From: Micrococcus sp. EYE_212
GTDB lineage: Bacteria; Actinomycetota; Actinomycetes; Actinomycetales; Micrococcaceae
Length of the DNA: 64,000 bases
Assembly (NCBI RefSeq): GCF_023147585.1
Contig: NZ_JAHXOZ010000001.1
Coordinates: 124,001 to 188,000 of the forward strand
Direction: 5' to 3'
Below the pieces are notes generated by a model. The model searched no databases, was not told the origin of the DNA, and worked only from the letters and a program-made list of their open reading frames with translations. This document shows positions 25,663-34,158 of the stretch, piece by piece. How positions within the stretch are numbered: the stretch's first letter is position 1; each line of letters begins with the position of its first letter. Position numbers and translations under genes: made by a program.

Positions 25663-27578
25663 CGGGCGTCCTCCTCGGACTCGGCGACGAGGCGGCCCTC
25701 GACGACGTCGGCGGGAGGGGTCGTCCGCTCGGCCGGTGCGGCCGCGGTGAGGTCGACGCCGGGAAGGGCGGGCTCATCGCCCTCCTCACCGGGGTGGCCG
25801 TCGAGGCCGGCCTCCACGCCGCGACGCAGGGTCGGGACGAGGGCGCGCAGCGCCGCGGTGTCCGAGGGGTCGCGGTCCAGGGCGAGCAGCGGCAGGAAGC
25901 GGCCCGCGAGCACCTCCTCGAGCAGCGTCCGCACCCGGACCTCGAGGAGGTCGTTGGCGCGCTTGGCCATGCGGCGCACGGCGTCCTCGCCGAAGATCGA
26001 CTCGAGCAGCTTCTGGCCCACCACGGCGGCGCCGCCGGCGATCCCGACCTCGATGCCGGCCAGCCCCGCGGTGGAGGCGAACGAGAGGACCATGAGGGAC
26101 ACGGCGGCCGCGTTGACGCCGAAGGCGGCCAGGCGAGCCCTGGTGCGGCGGCCGGCGCCCTCCTCCTCGATGAGCGACAGCACGTCCTGCTGCCACGTGC
26201 GGACCACGGCGGCGGCGCGCTCGGACACGTCCGCGGGCAGCGCGCCGAGGTCACGGCCGGCCACGAGGGCACGGCCCGCGGGCTCGGCCGCCCAGCGGCG
26301 CTCCACCTGCTCCGCGGCCGTGGCGACGGCCTCCACCATGACGGCGTGCAGCCCGGTCTCGAGCGCCGACTCGACCTCCTCGACCGGGGCCGGGCGGCCG
26401 CGCACGAGGGCGGTCACGCGGTCGCGGATGCGGCCGATCGCGCTCTCGACTCCGCGGAAGAACTCGCCGGTGCCCACGAAGTCCTGCCAGCGGGCCAGCA
26501 CCTCCCCGCGCAGGAGCGTCCCGTCCGAGGTGGCGTGCTGGACGGTCTCCACGGCCTGCTCGGTGGCGTCCGTGACGGAGCGGGCCAGGCCGGCTGCGGC
26601 CACCTGTTGGTCCTCCTCGGCGCGGGCGAGGTCCTCCACCCGGTCCGCGAGCTGCGCGAGGACGCCGTCCACGGTGCGGCGGGCCACGGCGGAGCGGGTC
26701 TGGGCGTCGTGCGCGAGCTCCTCGAGCCACGCGCGGAGGCTGGCCACATGCTCCTGCGGGAGCAGGCCCGTCTCGTCGAAGCGCGTCTCCGGGATCACGT
26801 GGATGCGGGCGTCGGGCAGGCCGTGCTCGGTGAGCATGCGCTGGAGGTCGGGGGTGATGGACTCGGCGTCGCCCTCAGGCACGCGGCCCAGCACGACGGC
26901 GACCGTGATGTCGCGGGCGGCCGCCTGGTCGAGGAGCTGCCACGGGACGGCGTCGGCGTAGCGGTGCGCCGTCGTCGTGAAGATCCACAGGTCCGCGGCC
27001 TCGAGGAGCTGGCGGGCCAGGGCGCGGTTCTGGTCGGCCACGGAGTCGATGTCCGGGGCGTCCACCAGCGCGATGCCGGCGGGCAGGGAGGGCTCCGCGA
27101 CGAGCGCGACCGTGTCCATCGCGTTCGAGTCCGGCTCCACGGGGCCGCCGGCCTCCGTGCGGTGCACGGTCACGCGGGCCAGGTCCGGCAGCACGCGGGG
27201 GCCGGTGAACCACGCGGCGTCGGCCGGGTTGTGCAGGAGCAGGGGCTGGCGTGTGGTGGGGCGCAGGGCCGAGGAGCGGGAGACCTGGTGCCCCACGAGG
27301 GCGTTGACCAGGGTCGACTTGCCCGCGCCGGTCGAGCCGCCGACGACGGCCAGCAGGGGGGCGTCGAGGGAGTCGAGGCGGGGAAGGACGTAGTCGTCGA
27401 TCTGGTGGAGGGTGCGCTCGCGCTCGGCCCGGTCCGCCTGCGCGGACGGCGTCTCGAAGCCGAGGTCCAGGTCGGCGACGTGGTCGCGGACGCGGCGGAC
27501 GGCGGTGTCGATGCCCGGCGTGGCGGTGCCCTGCGGCGGAGTGGGGGCGTTCTCGTCAGTGGGATGCACGCGTCCCAT
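25659..27578 (-). CDS. Membrane-associated dynamin-like GTPase A
   Basis: This 639-residue protein is the partner of the downstream GTPase. G1 is VVGGSTGAGKSTLVNALVG, G2 is RPTTRQPLLLHN and G3 is LVDAPDIDSVAD. The strand where a (N/T)KxD G4 motif is expected reads VAVVLGRVPEGDAES, so the guanine-specificity motif is missing or degenerate. A long helical region is followed by a hydrophobic segment (VSLMVLSFASTAGLAGIEVG) and a glycine-rich turn. The ATG at 27578 was chosen; a GTG at 27569 is possible if the GAGAAT that overlaps this ATG is a -10. A nucleotide-specificity change or loss of hydrolysis in one member of a pair is plausible but unproven. Confidence 0.78.
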   Translation of the reverse strand: MGRVHPTDENAPTPPQGTATPGIDTAVRRVRDHVADLDLGFETPSAQADRAERERTLHQIDDYVLPRLDSLDAPLLAVVGGSTGAGKSTLVNALVGHQVSRSSALRPTTRQPLLLHNPADAAWFTGPRVLPDLARVTVHRTEAGGPVEPDSNAMDTVALVAEPSLPAGIALVDAPDIDSVADQNRALARQLLEAADLWIFTTTAHRYADAVPWQLLDQAAARDITVAVVLGRVPEGDAESITPDLQRMLTEHGLPDARIHVIPETRFDETGLLPQEHVASLRAWLEELAHDAQTRSAVARRTVDGVLAQLADRVEDLARAEEDQQVAAAGLARSVTDATEQAVETVQHATSDGTLLRGEVLARWQDFVGTGEFFRGVESAIGRIRDRVTALVRGRPAPVEEVESALETGLHAVMVEAVATAAEQVERRWAAEPAGRALVAGRDLGALPADVSERAAAVVRTWQQDVLSLIEEEGAGRRTRARLAAFGVNAAAVSLMVLSFASTAGLAGIEVGIAGGAAVVGQKLLESIFGEDAVRRMAKRANDLLEVRVRTLLEEVLAGRFLPLLALDRDPSDTAALRALVPTLRRGVEAGLDGHPGEEGDEPALPGVDLTAAAPAERTTPPADVVEGRLVAESEEDAR

Positions 27579-27639
27579 TCTCACACGAGGGGCCCGTCCG
27601 GGCCCGGAACAGGACGGGTGGGCACTGCCCCGGAGACGG

Positions 27640-27671
27640 CGCAAGCCCGGTCCAGATGGACCGGGCTTGCG
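27640..27671 (-). terminator. Hairpin terminator of the tRNA-Gln/Glu/Glu unit
   Basis: A 15-bp perfect stem (CGCAAGCCCGGTCCA and its complement) has a 2-base centre. It lies 9 bases beyond the 3' end of the last tRNA-Glu. No T-tract follows. The stem faces both this tRNA unit and the 5' side of the GTPase operon. Confidence 0.7.
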
Positions 27672-27680
27672 TCACTCACG

Positions 27681-27753
27681 TGACCCCAGCGGGATTTGAA
27701 CCCGCGTTACCGCCGTGAGAGGGCGGCGTACTAGGCCGCTATACGATGGGGCC
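27681..27753 (-). tRNA. tRNA-Glu(CUC), copy 1
   Basis: The 73-base cloverleaf has acceptor GGCCCCA paired with TGGGGTC (one G-T pair), anticodon stem CCGCC/GGCGG with loop CTCTCAC (anticodon CTC), and T-arm GCGGGTTCAAATCCCGC. The CCA end is not encoded. It is identical to the copy at 27873-27945. Confidence 0.97.
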
Positions 27754-27872
27754 GAGCTGCCCCCGGCATCGCTGCCGGAAGCGGGTGGAGAGTTCTGTGC
27801 GCCTGCCTCACCGAGCAGGTGGACGGCTCGCATGACCGTCCGTGCACCGCGTCCGTGGACGTGATGCGTGCG

Positions 27873-27945
27873 TGACCCCAGCGGGATTTGAACCCGCGTT
27901 ACCGCCGTGAGAGGGCGGCGTACTAGGCCGCTATACGATGGGGCC
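27873..27945 (-). tRNA. tRNA-Glu(CUC), copy 2
   Basis: The sequence and anticodon (CTC) are identical to the copy 120 bases downstream. The 119-base spacer between the two carries no gene. Two copies of the main Glu isoacceptor fit a GC-rich genome where GAG dominates. Confidence 0.97.
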
Positions 27946-27988
27946 GTGCGCGCCGACTGCTGTCAGCGCTCACTGAGTCGAAGACTCG

Positions 27989-28060
27989 CTGGGGTACCAG
28001 GACTCGAACCTAGAATGACGGTACCAGAAACCGTTGTGTTGCCAATTACACCATACCCCA
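27989..28060 (-). tRNA. tRNA-Gln(CUG)
   Basis: The 72-base cloverleaf has acceptor TGGGGTA/TACCCCA, anticodon stem ACGGT/ACCGT, loop TTCTGGT (anticodon CTG) and discriminator G. No CCA is encoded. It is the first tRNA of the unit Gln-Glu-Glu and follows a promoter at 28138-28166. No glutaminyl-tRNA synthetase gene is in view, while gltX lies just upstream. Confidence 0.96.
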
Positions 28061-28137
28061 CTGCATGTCAAGCATCGCTTGCCATCAGTGCTATTCACAA
28101 GCTGGATGTCCCCGGACCTCCCCGGCAACGAGTAGGA

Positions 28138-28166
28138 ACTCTACCCCATGCCCGGCGCCCACGCAA
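28138..28166 (-). promoter_or_regulatory. Promoter of the tRNA-Gln-Glu-Glu unit
   Basis: On the minus strand TTGCGT (-35) and TAGAGT (-10) are exactly 17 bases apart, directly downstream of the HAD gene stop. The expected start near 28131 gives a leader of about 70 bases before tRNA-Gln. Confidence 0.65.
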
Positions 28167-28174
28167 CATCGGCG

Positions 28175-28993
28175 TCAGAGCCAGGTGAGCAGGCCGCCGA
28201 TGGCGTCCATCCGCCAGCACTCCCGCTCCGCGTCCCAGCGCGGCGCGACGGGGGCGGCATCGGCCGCCGGGTCCTGATCGGGCTCGGGCGCCGTGGCGTC
28301 GCGCGGGACCTCCGCGTCGTCGGGCGCGAGCCAGACGGGGACCAGCCCGGCGCCGCGAGCCCCGGCGACGTCGCTGGACAGGCTGTCCCCCACCATGAGC
28401 GTGCGGGCCGGCTCGGTCCCCATCCGCGCGCACCCGGCGAGGAACGGCGCGGGGTCCGGCTTGGGGGCACCGGCCGTGTCCGAGCCGATGAGCACGCGCA
28501 CCCAGTCCAGGCCGAGCGCGTCCGCCTTGCCCCGCTGGTACTCCTCCACGTTGTTCGTGACGATCCCCACCGCGCGGCCGGACGCGCGCACCGCGGCCAG
28601 CACGTCCGCCGTCGCAGGGAAGAGCGCCCAGTGCGCGCGGATCTCGTCCTCGTAGTCCGTGAGCCACAGCGCCTCGAGCGGCTCGGCCGCCTCCGCGGGC
28701 GCGCCCAGGCGCTCGAGCGCCGAACGAGCCCGGGCCAGCCGCTGCCCCGCGAAGGTCAGCTCGCCGGCGAGGTAGCGGTCGTAGTGGCCGTCGGCGTCCG
28801 TGGCGAACGCCTCGACGGCTGCCGCGAGCACCCCCGGGGCCACGCCGCCCACCCCGGCCCACTGGTGGCGCATGGTGGCGTGGAACGCGGCGTGCTGGGC
28901 CGTGCGCAGGTCCAGCAACGTGTCGTCGAGGTCGAAGAGGACCCCGTCCCACGCGGGGGCCGACGGGCCGCCAGCCCCCGAGGCGCGGCTCAC
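28175..28993 (-). CDS. HAD-superfamily hydrolase
   Basis: This is a 272-residue haloacid-dehalogenase-type phosphatase. Motif I is [10 protein letters not shown] near residue 20, motif II lies in GIVTNN, motif III in [13 protein letters not shown] and motif IV in [14 protein letters not shown]. The helical cap sits between motifs I and II, as in the YjjG/phosphoglycolate-phosphatase-like subfamily. The substrate is unknown. A C-terminal extension ending [12 protein letters not shown] is not part of the core. The GTG start overlaps the gltX stop (GTGA), so it is expressed with the synthetase. Confidence 0.85.
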   Translation of the reverse strand: MSRASGAGGPSAPAWDGVLFDLDDTLLDLRTAQHAAFHATMRHQWAGVGGVAPGVLAAAVEAFATDADGHYDRYLAGELTFAGQRLARARSALERLGAPAEAAEPLEALWLTDYEDEIRAHWALFPATADVLAAVRASGRAVGIVTNNVEEYQRGKADALGLDWVRVLIGSDTAGAPKPDPAPFLAGCARMGTEPARTLMVGDSLSSDVAGARGAGLVPVWLAPDDAEVPRDATAPEPDQDPAADAAPVAPRWDAERECWRMDAIGGLLTWL

Positions 28994-30585
28994 GCGTCCG
29001 TGGGCAGCGCGGCGTCGAGGCCCTGCTCCGCGGCGAAGCGGTCCAGGCGGGCCAGCGCGGAGTCGCGGCCAAGGATCTCGAGGGACTCGAACAGCGGCGG
29101 GGACACCTTGCGGCCGGTCGCGGCCACGCGCACGGGCCCGAAGGCCTGGCGCGGCTTGAGCTCGAGTCGCTCCACGAGGGCCTCGCGCAGCGCGGCCTCG
29201 ATCCGCTCGGTGGTGAACTCATCCGCCGGCAGGGCTGCCAGCGCCTCGCGGGCCGCGGCGACGGCGGCGCGCAGGTCCGCGGGCATGCCCTTGAGGGCCC
29301 CGGCCTCCGTGGCGATGTCCCCGTCCTCCGTGAAGAGGAAGCGCAGCATCTCGACGGCCTCGCCGAGCAGCTGGACGCGCTCCTGCACGAGCGGCGCGGC
29401 GGCGGCGAGGATGCGCTGCTCGCGCTCCGTGGGCTGGGCGTCCACGAGGCCGGCGGCGTGCAGGTACGGCACCAGGCGTGCCTGGAAGTCGGCCGGCTCC
29501 AGCATGCGCACGTGGGTGCCGTTGATGGCGATCGCCTTCTTCTCGTCGAAGCGGGCGGGGTTGGCCAGGACCTTGTGCACGTCGAAGTTCTCGATGAACT
29601 GCTCGGGCGTGAAGATGTCCTCGTCCGCGGAGAGCGACCAGCCCAGCAGGGCCAGGTAGTTCAGCAGGCCCTCCGGGATGAAGCCGTTGTCCCGGTGCAG
29701 GAACAGGTTGGACTGAGGGTCGCGCTTGGAGAGCTTCTTGTTGCCCTCGCCCATCACGTACGGCAGGTGGCCGAACACCGGCATGTACTGGGCGACGCCG
29801 ATCGCGTACAGGGCGCGGTAGAGCGCGATCTGCCGGGGGGTGGAGGAGAGCAGGTCCTCGCCGCGCAGCACGTGGGTGACGCCCATGAGCGCGTCGTCCA
29901 CCGGGTTCACGAGCGTGTAGAGCGCCGAGCCGTCCGCGCGGACCACCACGAAGTCCGGCACGGAGCCGGCCTTGAAGGTGATCTCCCCGCGCACCAGGTC
30001 GGTGAAGGTGATGTCCGTGTCCGGCATGCGCAGGCGCCACACCGGCGTGCGGCCCTCGGTCTCGAAGGCGGCGACCTGGTCCTCGGTCAGGTCGCGGTCG
30101 ACGCCGTCGTAGCCGAGCTTGGGGTCGCGCCCGGCGGCCCGGTGGCGCGCCTCGATCTCGTCCGGGGTGGAGTAGGAGGGGTAGATGTGGCCGCCGGCCT
30201 TGAGCTTCTCGATGACCTCGGCGTAGATCTCACCGCGCTGGGACTGGCGGTAGGGCTCGTGCGGGCCGCCCACCTCGACGCCCTCGTCCCAGTCGATGCC
30301 GAGCCAGCGCAGGGCCTCGAGCAGCTGCTGGTAGGACTCCTCGGAGTCGCGCTTCGCGTCCGTGTCCTCGATGCGGAAGACGAGCGTGCCGCCGGTGTGG
30401 CGGGCCCAGCCCCAGTTGAAGAGCGCCGTGCGGACCATCCCGACGTGCGGAGTTCCCGTGGGCGAGGGGCAGAAGCGCACGCGCACGGGAGTGTCGGCGT
30501 CCACCTGGGGGACGTCGGCGAAGATCGCGGGCGCGTTCTCGGGGGCGGTGGTGTTCTCGGACACGGGGGCGGTGGGCTCAGTCAT
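28990..30585 (-). CDS. gltX: Glutamyl-tRNA synthetase
   Basis: This is a 531-residue class I synthetase. A 35-residue lead precedes [20 protein letters not shown], the HIGH-type motif (here HVGM). [20 protein letters not shown] and [12 protein letters not shown] (KMSKS-type motif) follow, then a C-terminal anticodon-binding helical bundle. In actinobacteria GluRS is normally non-discriminating and also charges tRNA-Gln, with amidation by GatCAB. Its closeness to tRNA-Glu and tRNA-Gln genes fits this. A TAGACT -10 lies 9 bases upstream of the ATG. Confidence 0.95.
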   Translation of the reverse strand: MTEPTAPVSENTTAPENAPAIFADVPQVDADTPVRVRFCPSPTGTPHVGMVRTALFNWGWARHTGGTLVFRIEDTDAKRDSEESYQQLLEALRWLGIDWDEGVEVGGPHEPYRQSQRGEIYAEVIEKLKAGGHIYPSYSTPDEIEARHRAAGRDPKLGYDGVDRDLTEDQVAAFETEGRTPVWRLRMPDTDITFTDLVRGEITFKAGSVPDFVVVRADGSALYTLVNPVDDALMGVTHVLRGEDLLSSTPRQIALYRALYAIGVAQYMPVFGHLPYVMGEGNKKLSKRDPQSNLFLHRDNGFIPEGLLNYLALLGWSLSADEDIFTPEQFIENFDVHKVLANPARFDEKKAIAINGTHVRMLEPADFQARLVPYLHAAGLVDAQPTEREQRILAAAAPLVQERVQLLGEAVEMLRFLFTEDGDIATEAGALKGMPADLRAAVAAAREALAALPADEFTTERIEAALREALVERLELKPRQAFGPVRVAATGRKVSPPLFESLEILGRDSALARLDRFAAEQGLDAALPTDA

Positions 30586-30594
30586 GATGTCCCG

Positions 30595-30600
30595 AGTCTA
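30595..30600 (-). promoter_or_regulatory. -10 element of gltX
   Basis: TAGACT is separated from the ATG by 9 bases, giving at most a 2-3 base leader. Confidence 0.45.
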
Positions 30601-30618
30601 CGCGGGGCTCCCCCAGGC

Positions 30619-31413
30619 TCAGCGGCGGACGGGGGTGGCGAGCACGCCGATGCCCTCCACCTCGGCCTCGACGCGCTGGCCCTCGGCCACCGTGCCGACG
30701 CCGGCCGGGGTGCCGGTGAGGATCACGTCGCCCGGCAGGAGGGTGAAGATCTCCGAGGCGGCGGCCACCAGCTCGCGCACGCCGAAGACCATGTCCGTCG
30801 TCGTGCCGTCCTGGCGGGTCTCGCCGTCGAGCCGGGAGGTGATCCGCAGGCCGCCGGCGGCCTCCACGTCCAGCTCCGTCTCGATCCACGGGCCGAGCGG
30901 GCAGGCGCCGTCGAAGCCCTTGGCGCGGGCCCACTGCAGGTCGGTCCGCTGGGCGTCGCGGGCGGTGAGGTCGTTGCCCACGGTGTACCCGAACACGACG
31001 TCGTCCACGCGGTTCAGCGGGACGTCCTTGCAGATGGTGCCGATGACGACGGCGAGCTCGGCCTCGTAGGACACCTCGTCCGACCAGGCGGGCAGGGTGA
31101 CGGGCTCGTTCGGCCCGACCACCGAGGTGTTGGGCTTGAGGAAGAACTGCGGCGCGGTGGGCACGGCGTTGCCGAGCTCCTTCGCGTGGTCCGCCCAGTT
31201 GCGGCCGACGCCCACGACCTTGGAGCGCGGGATGATCGGCGCCACGAGCCGCACGTCCTCCAGCCTGTGGGTGGTGGAGGTGGGGCGGATCCCGTGGAAG
31301 AACGGGTCGCCCTGCAGGGCGGTGATGCTCAGCTCGGAGAGGTCGGCGTCCGCCGGGCCCTCCACGATGCCGTAGGTCGGTTCGGCCTGGTCCACGAAAC
31401 GAGCGATGCGCAT
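30619..31413 (-). CDS. Fumarylacetoacetate hydrolase (FAH) family protein
   Basis: This 264-residue protein belongs to the FAH superfamily of metal-dependent hydrolases, isomerases and decarboxylases. VVGVGRNWADHAKELG, PQFFLKPNTSVVGP, SYEAELAVVIG (metal-binding Glu residues), VFGYTVGNDLTARDAQ, GFDGACPLGPW and LLPGDVILTGTPAGVG are the typical blocks in order. Members act on oxaloacetate, acylpyruvates or aromatic ring-cleavage products; the substrate here cannot be assigned. It is placed just downstream of ybdD-cstA and upstream of gltX. A TAGGCT -10 ends 7 bases before the ATG. Confidence 0.9.
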   Translation of the reverse strand: MRIARFVDQAEPTYGIVEGPADADLSELSITALQGDPFFHGIRPTSTTHRLEDVRLVAPIIPRSKVVGVGRNWADHAKELGNAVPTAPQFFLKPNTSVVGPNEPVTLPAWSDEVSYEAELAVVIGTICKDVPLNRVDDVVFGYTVGNDLTARDAQRTDLQWARAKGFDGACPLGPWIETELDVEAAGGLRITSRLDGETRQDGTTTDMVFGVRELVAAASEIFTLLPGDVILTGTPAGVGTVAEGQRVEAEVEGIGVLATPVRR

Positions 31414-31420
31414 GGGGGCC

Positions 31421-31426
31421 AGCCTA
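31421..31426 (-). promoter_or_regulatory. -10 element of the FAH gene (leaderless layout)
   Basis: TAGGCT is followed by 7 bases (GGCCCCC) and then the ATG. Confidence 0.5.
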
Positions 31427-31444
31427 GTGGGCGGGCGCTGCCCC

Positions 31445-31696
31445 TCAGCAGCAGCGGCTGCCCGGGTTCGCGTCCTGCTTCGCGTACTCGTCGCGCCAGA
31501 ACTCGCGCTCGGTCATCGGGTCCACGTCCGGGTGGCGCGCCCGGTGGTGGGCCAGGTAGGCGTCGTACTTCCCCTCCCCCGTGAGCTGGCGCAGCCACCA
31601 GCGGGCCGAGGCCCACGCGCCGCGCCGGCCGCCGACGCCGGACGCAGCCTCCGCGGGGGAGGCGACGTCCGGCGTCGTGGCGTGCGGACCGGGCAC
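31445..31696 (-). CDS. YbdD/YjiX family small protein
   Basis: This 83-residue protein starts at a GTG one base after the cstA stop. The conserved core is WWLRQLTGEGKYDAYLAHHR, then HPDVDPMTEREFWRDEYA, which matches the YbdD/YjiX family. YbdD-type proteins accompany CstA-type transporters and are needed for full pyruvate uptake in E. coli (family knowledge). The N-terminal 30 residues are low-complexity Ala/Ser/Gly. It ends with a double cysteine (GSRCC), which is common in the family. Confidence 0.85.
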   Translation of the reverse strand: MPGPHATTPDVASPAEAASGVGGRRGAWASARWWLRQLTGEGKYDAYLAHHRARHPDVDPMTEREFWRDEYAKQDANPGSRCC

Positions 31697-31697
31697 G

Positions 31698-33968
31698 TCA
31701 GTGCCCCCGCACCGGCTGCTTCTCCGCCGGCAGGGCGTCCCACTGACGCTGGATCTCCTTCTCCTCGGCGGTGGCCGCGAGGCCGGCCGGGGCGAAGCGC
31801 GTCGAGGGCACGTACGGGTCCTCGTGGTTGGGCGCGTCCACACCGCGCAGCGCGCGCAGGGTGGCGAGCACGGACGTGGTGATCACGATCAGGGCGAGCA
31901 CCAGGAACACCACCGAGAGCGTGCCCTGGATGGCCGTGTTGCGGACCACCGCGTCCATGGCCTCGGGCGTCTTGGCGGCGCCGAAGCTCGTCTTGCCGGC
32001 CGCGATCGCGTCCTGGAACGCACGGTGCTGCGCCCAGTAGCCGACCGCCGGCACCGGCGAGAAGATCTTCTGGAAGCTCGCCACGGTGGTCACCACCGTG
32101 ATGAACGCGAGCGGCAGGGCCACGATCCACAGGCCCTTCCCGCGGGTGCGGCGCGCCACGATGGTGAGCACGACGGCGAGCGCGATCGCCGCCAGCAGCT
32201 GGTTGGCGATGCCGAACAGCGGGAACAGGGTGTTGATGCCGCCGAGCGGGTCGGTGACGCCCATGATCAGGACGGCGCCCCACGCGGCCACCATGATCGC
32301 GGTGCACACCCACGCGCCCAGGCGCCAGGACGGATCCCGGAAGCGCGGGACGACGTTGCCCAGCGAGTCCTGGAGCATGAAGCGCGCCACGCGCGTGCCG
32401 GCGTCGACGGCGGTGAGGATGAACAGCGCCTCGAACATGATGGCGAAGTGGTACCAGAAGCCCATGAGGGCCTCGCCGCCGACCAGCTGGCCCATGATGA
32501 GGGAGAGCCCGACGGCGAGCGTCGGGGCGCCGCCGGTGCGGGAGACCACCGTCTCCTCGCCCACGAGGTTCGCGAGCGTGGTCAGGTGCTCCGGGGTGAC
32601 GTCCACGCCGGCCAGGCCGAGGGACATGACCCAGGCCGCCGCGGACTCCGGGGTGCCGCCCGTGAGCGCGGCGGGGGCGTTCATGGCGAAGTACACGCCG
32701 CGGTCGATGGACACGGCCGCCACGAGCGCCATGATGGCCACGAAGGCCTCCATGAGCATGCCGCCGTAGCCGATGAAGCGGGTCTGACGCTCCTTCTCCA
32801 CCATCTTCGGCGTGGTGCCGGAGGCGATGAGGGCGTGGAAGCCGGAGAGCGCGCCGCACGCGATGGTCACGAACAGGAACGGGAACAGCGAACCCGGCCA
32901 GACGGGGCCGGCGTTGCCCGAGGCGAACTCGGAGAACGCCGGCGCGGTGATGCGCGGCTGGACGATGACGATGGCGACAGCCAGGCCCGCGATGACGCCG
33001 ATCTTCATGAAGGTGGAGAGGTAGTCGCGCGGGGCGAGCAGCAGCCACACGGGCAGCACGGCGGCGATGAACCCGTAGGCGATGATCGCCCAGGAGATCG
33101 TGACGCGGTCCAGGGTGAAGAGGGCCGCGCCCCACTCCGTGCCGGCCACCCAGCCGCCGCCGACGATGGCGGCCATGAGCAGGACGAAGCCGATGACCGA
33201 GACCTCGGTGATGCGGCCCGGGCGCAGGTAGCGCAGGTACAGGCCCATGAAGAGGGCGATCGGGATGGTCATGCCGACGGAGAAGACGCCCCACGGGGAC
33301 TCTCCCAGGGAGTTGACGACGACGAGGGCCAGGATCGCGGTGATGATCACCATGATGAGCAGCGTGGCGATGATGGCAGCGGTGCCGCCGAACCGGCCGA
33401 GCTCCTCCCGGGCCATCTGGCCGAGGGAGCGGCCGCCGCGGCGCATGGAGAAGAACAGCACGAGGTAGTCCTGGACCGCGCCGGCGAGGATCACGCCCAC
33501 GATGATCCAGATGGTGCCCGGCAGATAGCCCATCTGCGCGGCGAGCACCGGGCCGACGAGCGGGCCGGCGCCGGCGATGGCGGCGAAGTGGTGGCCGTAG
33601 AGCACGCGGCGGTCGGTGGCCACGTAGTCGCGGCCGTCGGCGCGGTACTCGGCCGGGGTGGCGCGGGTGTCGTCCGGGCGGACGATGAGGCGCTCCACGT
33701 ACCGCGAGTAGAAGCGGTAGCCGATCAGGAACGTGGCCACGGACGCGAACACGAACCAGATGGCGTTGATGGACTCGCCGCGGTGCAGGGCGAGCATGGT
33801 CCAGGCGACGCCGCCGAGCAGGGCGAGCAGGGCCCAGACGGCGATGCTCACGGGGGTCCAGCGGGGGCGGTGCTCCGCCTCGACGGGCGGCAGCTGTGCT
33901 TGGCCTTCCTCGGGGTGGGGGGATGTCCCCTCGGCGGGGGCGGGGATGGAGGAGCGGTGCGAGCTCAC
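31698..33968 (-). CDS. cstA: CstA-family carbon starvation / pyruvate transporter
   Basis: This 756-residue polytopic membrane protein has a GTG start at 33968 with CAGGAG upstream. The first helix is around residues 40-60. GRDYVATDRRVLYGHHFAAI and AGAGPLVGPVLAAQMGYLPG are highly conserved CstA blocks. Many further helices follow, and a cytoplasmic C-terminus ends KQPVRGH. CstA-type proteins import pyruvate or peptides during carbon limitation. The pair with the YbdD-like gene is the usual arrangement. Upstream, a TGTCTCACGTCTCAC stretch at 34009-34023 resembles half of the operator motif discussed for leuC and ilvB. Confidence 0.93.
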   Translation of the reverse strand: MSSHRSSIPAPAEGTSPHPEEGQAQLPPVEAEHRPRWTPVSIAVWALLALLGGVAWTMLALHRGESINAIWFVFASVATFLIGYRFYSRYVERLIVRPDDTRATPAEYRADGRDYVATDRRVLYGHHFAAIAGAGPLVGPVLAAQMGYLPGTIWIIVGVILAGAVQDYLVLFFSMRRGGRSLGQMAREELGRFGGTAAIIATLLIMVIITAILALVVVNSLGESPWGVFSVGMTIPIALFMGLYLRYLRPGRITEVSVIGFVLLMAAIVGGGWVAGTEWGAALFTLDRVTISWAIIAYGFIAAVLPVWLLLAPRDYLSTFMKIGVIAGLAVAIVIVQPRITAPAFSEFASGNAGPVWPGSLFPFLFVTIACGALSGFHALIASGTTPKMVEKERQTRFIGYGGMLMEAFVAIMALVAAVSIDRGVYFAMNAPAALTGGTPESAAAWVMSLGLAGVDVTPEHLTTLANLVGEETVVSRTGGAPTLAVGLSLIMGQLVGGEALMGFWYHFAIMFEALFILTAVDAGTRVARFMLQDSLGNVVPRFRDPSWRLGAWVCTAIMVAAWGAVLIMGVTDPLGGINTLFPLFGIANQLLAAIALAVVLTIVARRTRGKGLWIVALPLAFITVVTTVASFQKIFSPVPAVGYWAQHRAFQDAIAAGKTSFGAAKTPEAMDAVVRNTAIQGTLSVVFLVLALIVITTSVLATLRALRGVDAPNHEDPYVPSTRFAPAGLAATAEEKEIQRQWDALPAEKQPVRGH

Positions 33969-34094
33969 GGAGACTCCTGATCGCGGGTGACGGATTCGAC
34001 CCCGGGAGTGTCTCACGTCTCACCGCGGTGCCCGCGCGCCGGTCGCTCGGCGACGGCGGCGCCGGCGGTCGGGCCGCCGTCGGATCTGACGACG

Positions 34095-34131
34095 TGGACA
34101 GGGTCTGCGTCCTGGACGCAGACCCTGTCCA
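34095..34131 (-). terminator. Perfect 18-bp inverted repeat downstream of ilvE
   Basis: Two 18-base arms (TGGACAGGGTCTGCGTCC and its exact complement) flank a single central base. The repeat lies 27 bases beyond the ilvE stop. No T-tract follows. The motif GCAGACCCTG from the second arm recurs at 34136-34145. A transcription terminator is most likely; a protein-binding palindrome is possible. Confidence 0.65.
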
Positions 34132-34158
34132 TGCATGCAGACCCTGGTTCGGGCCTGC

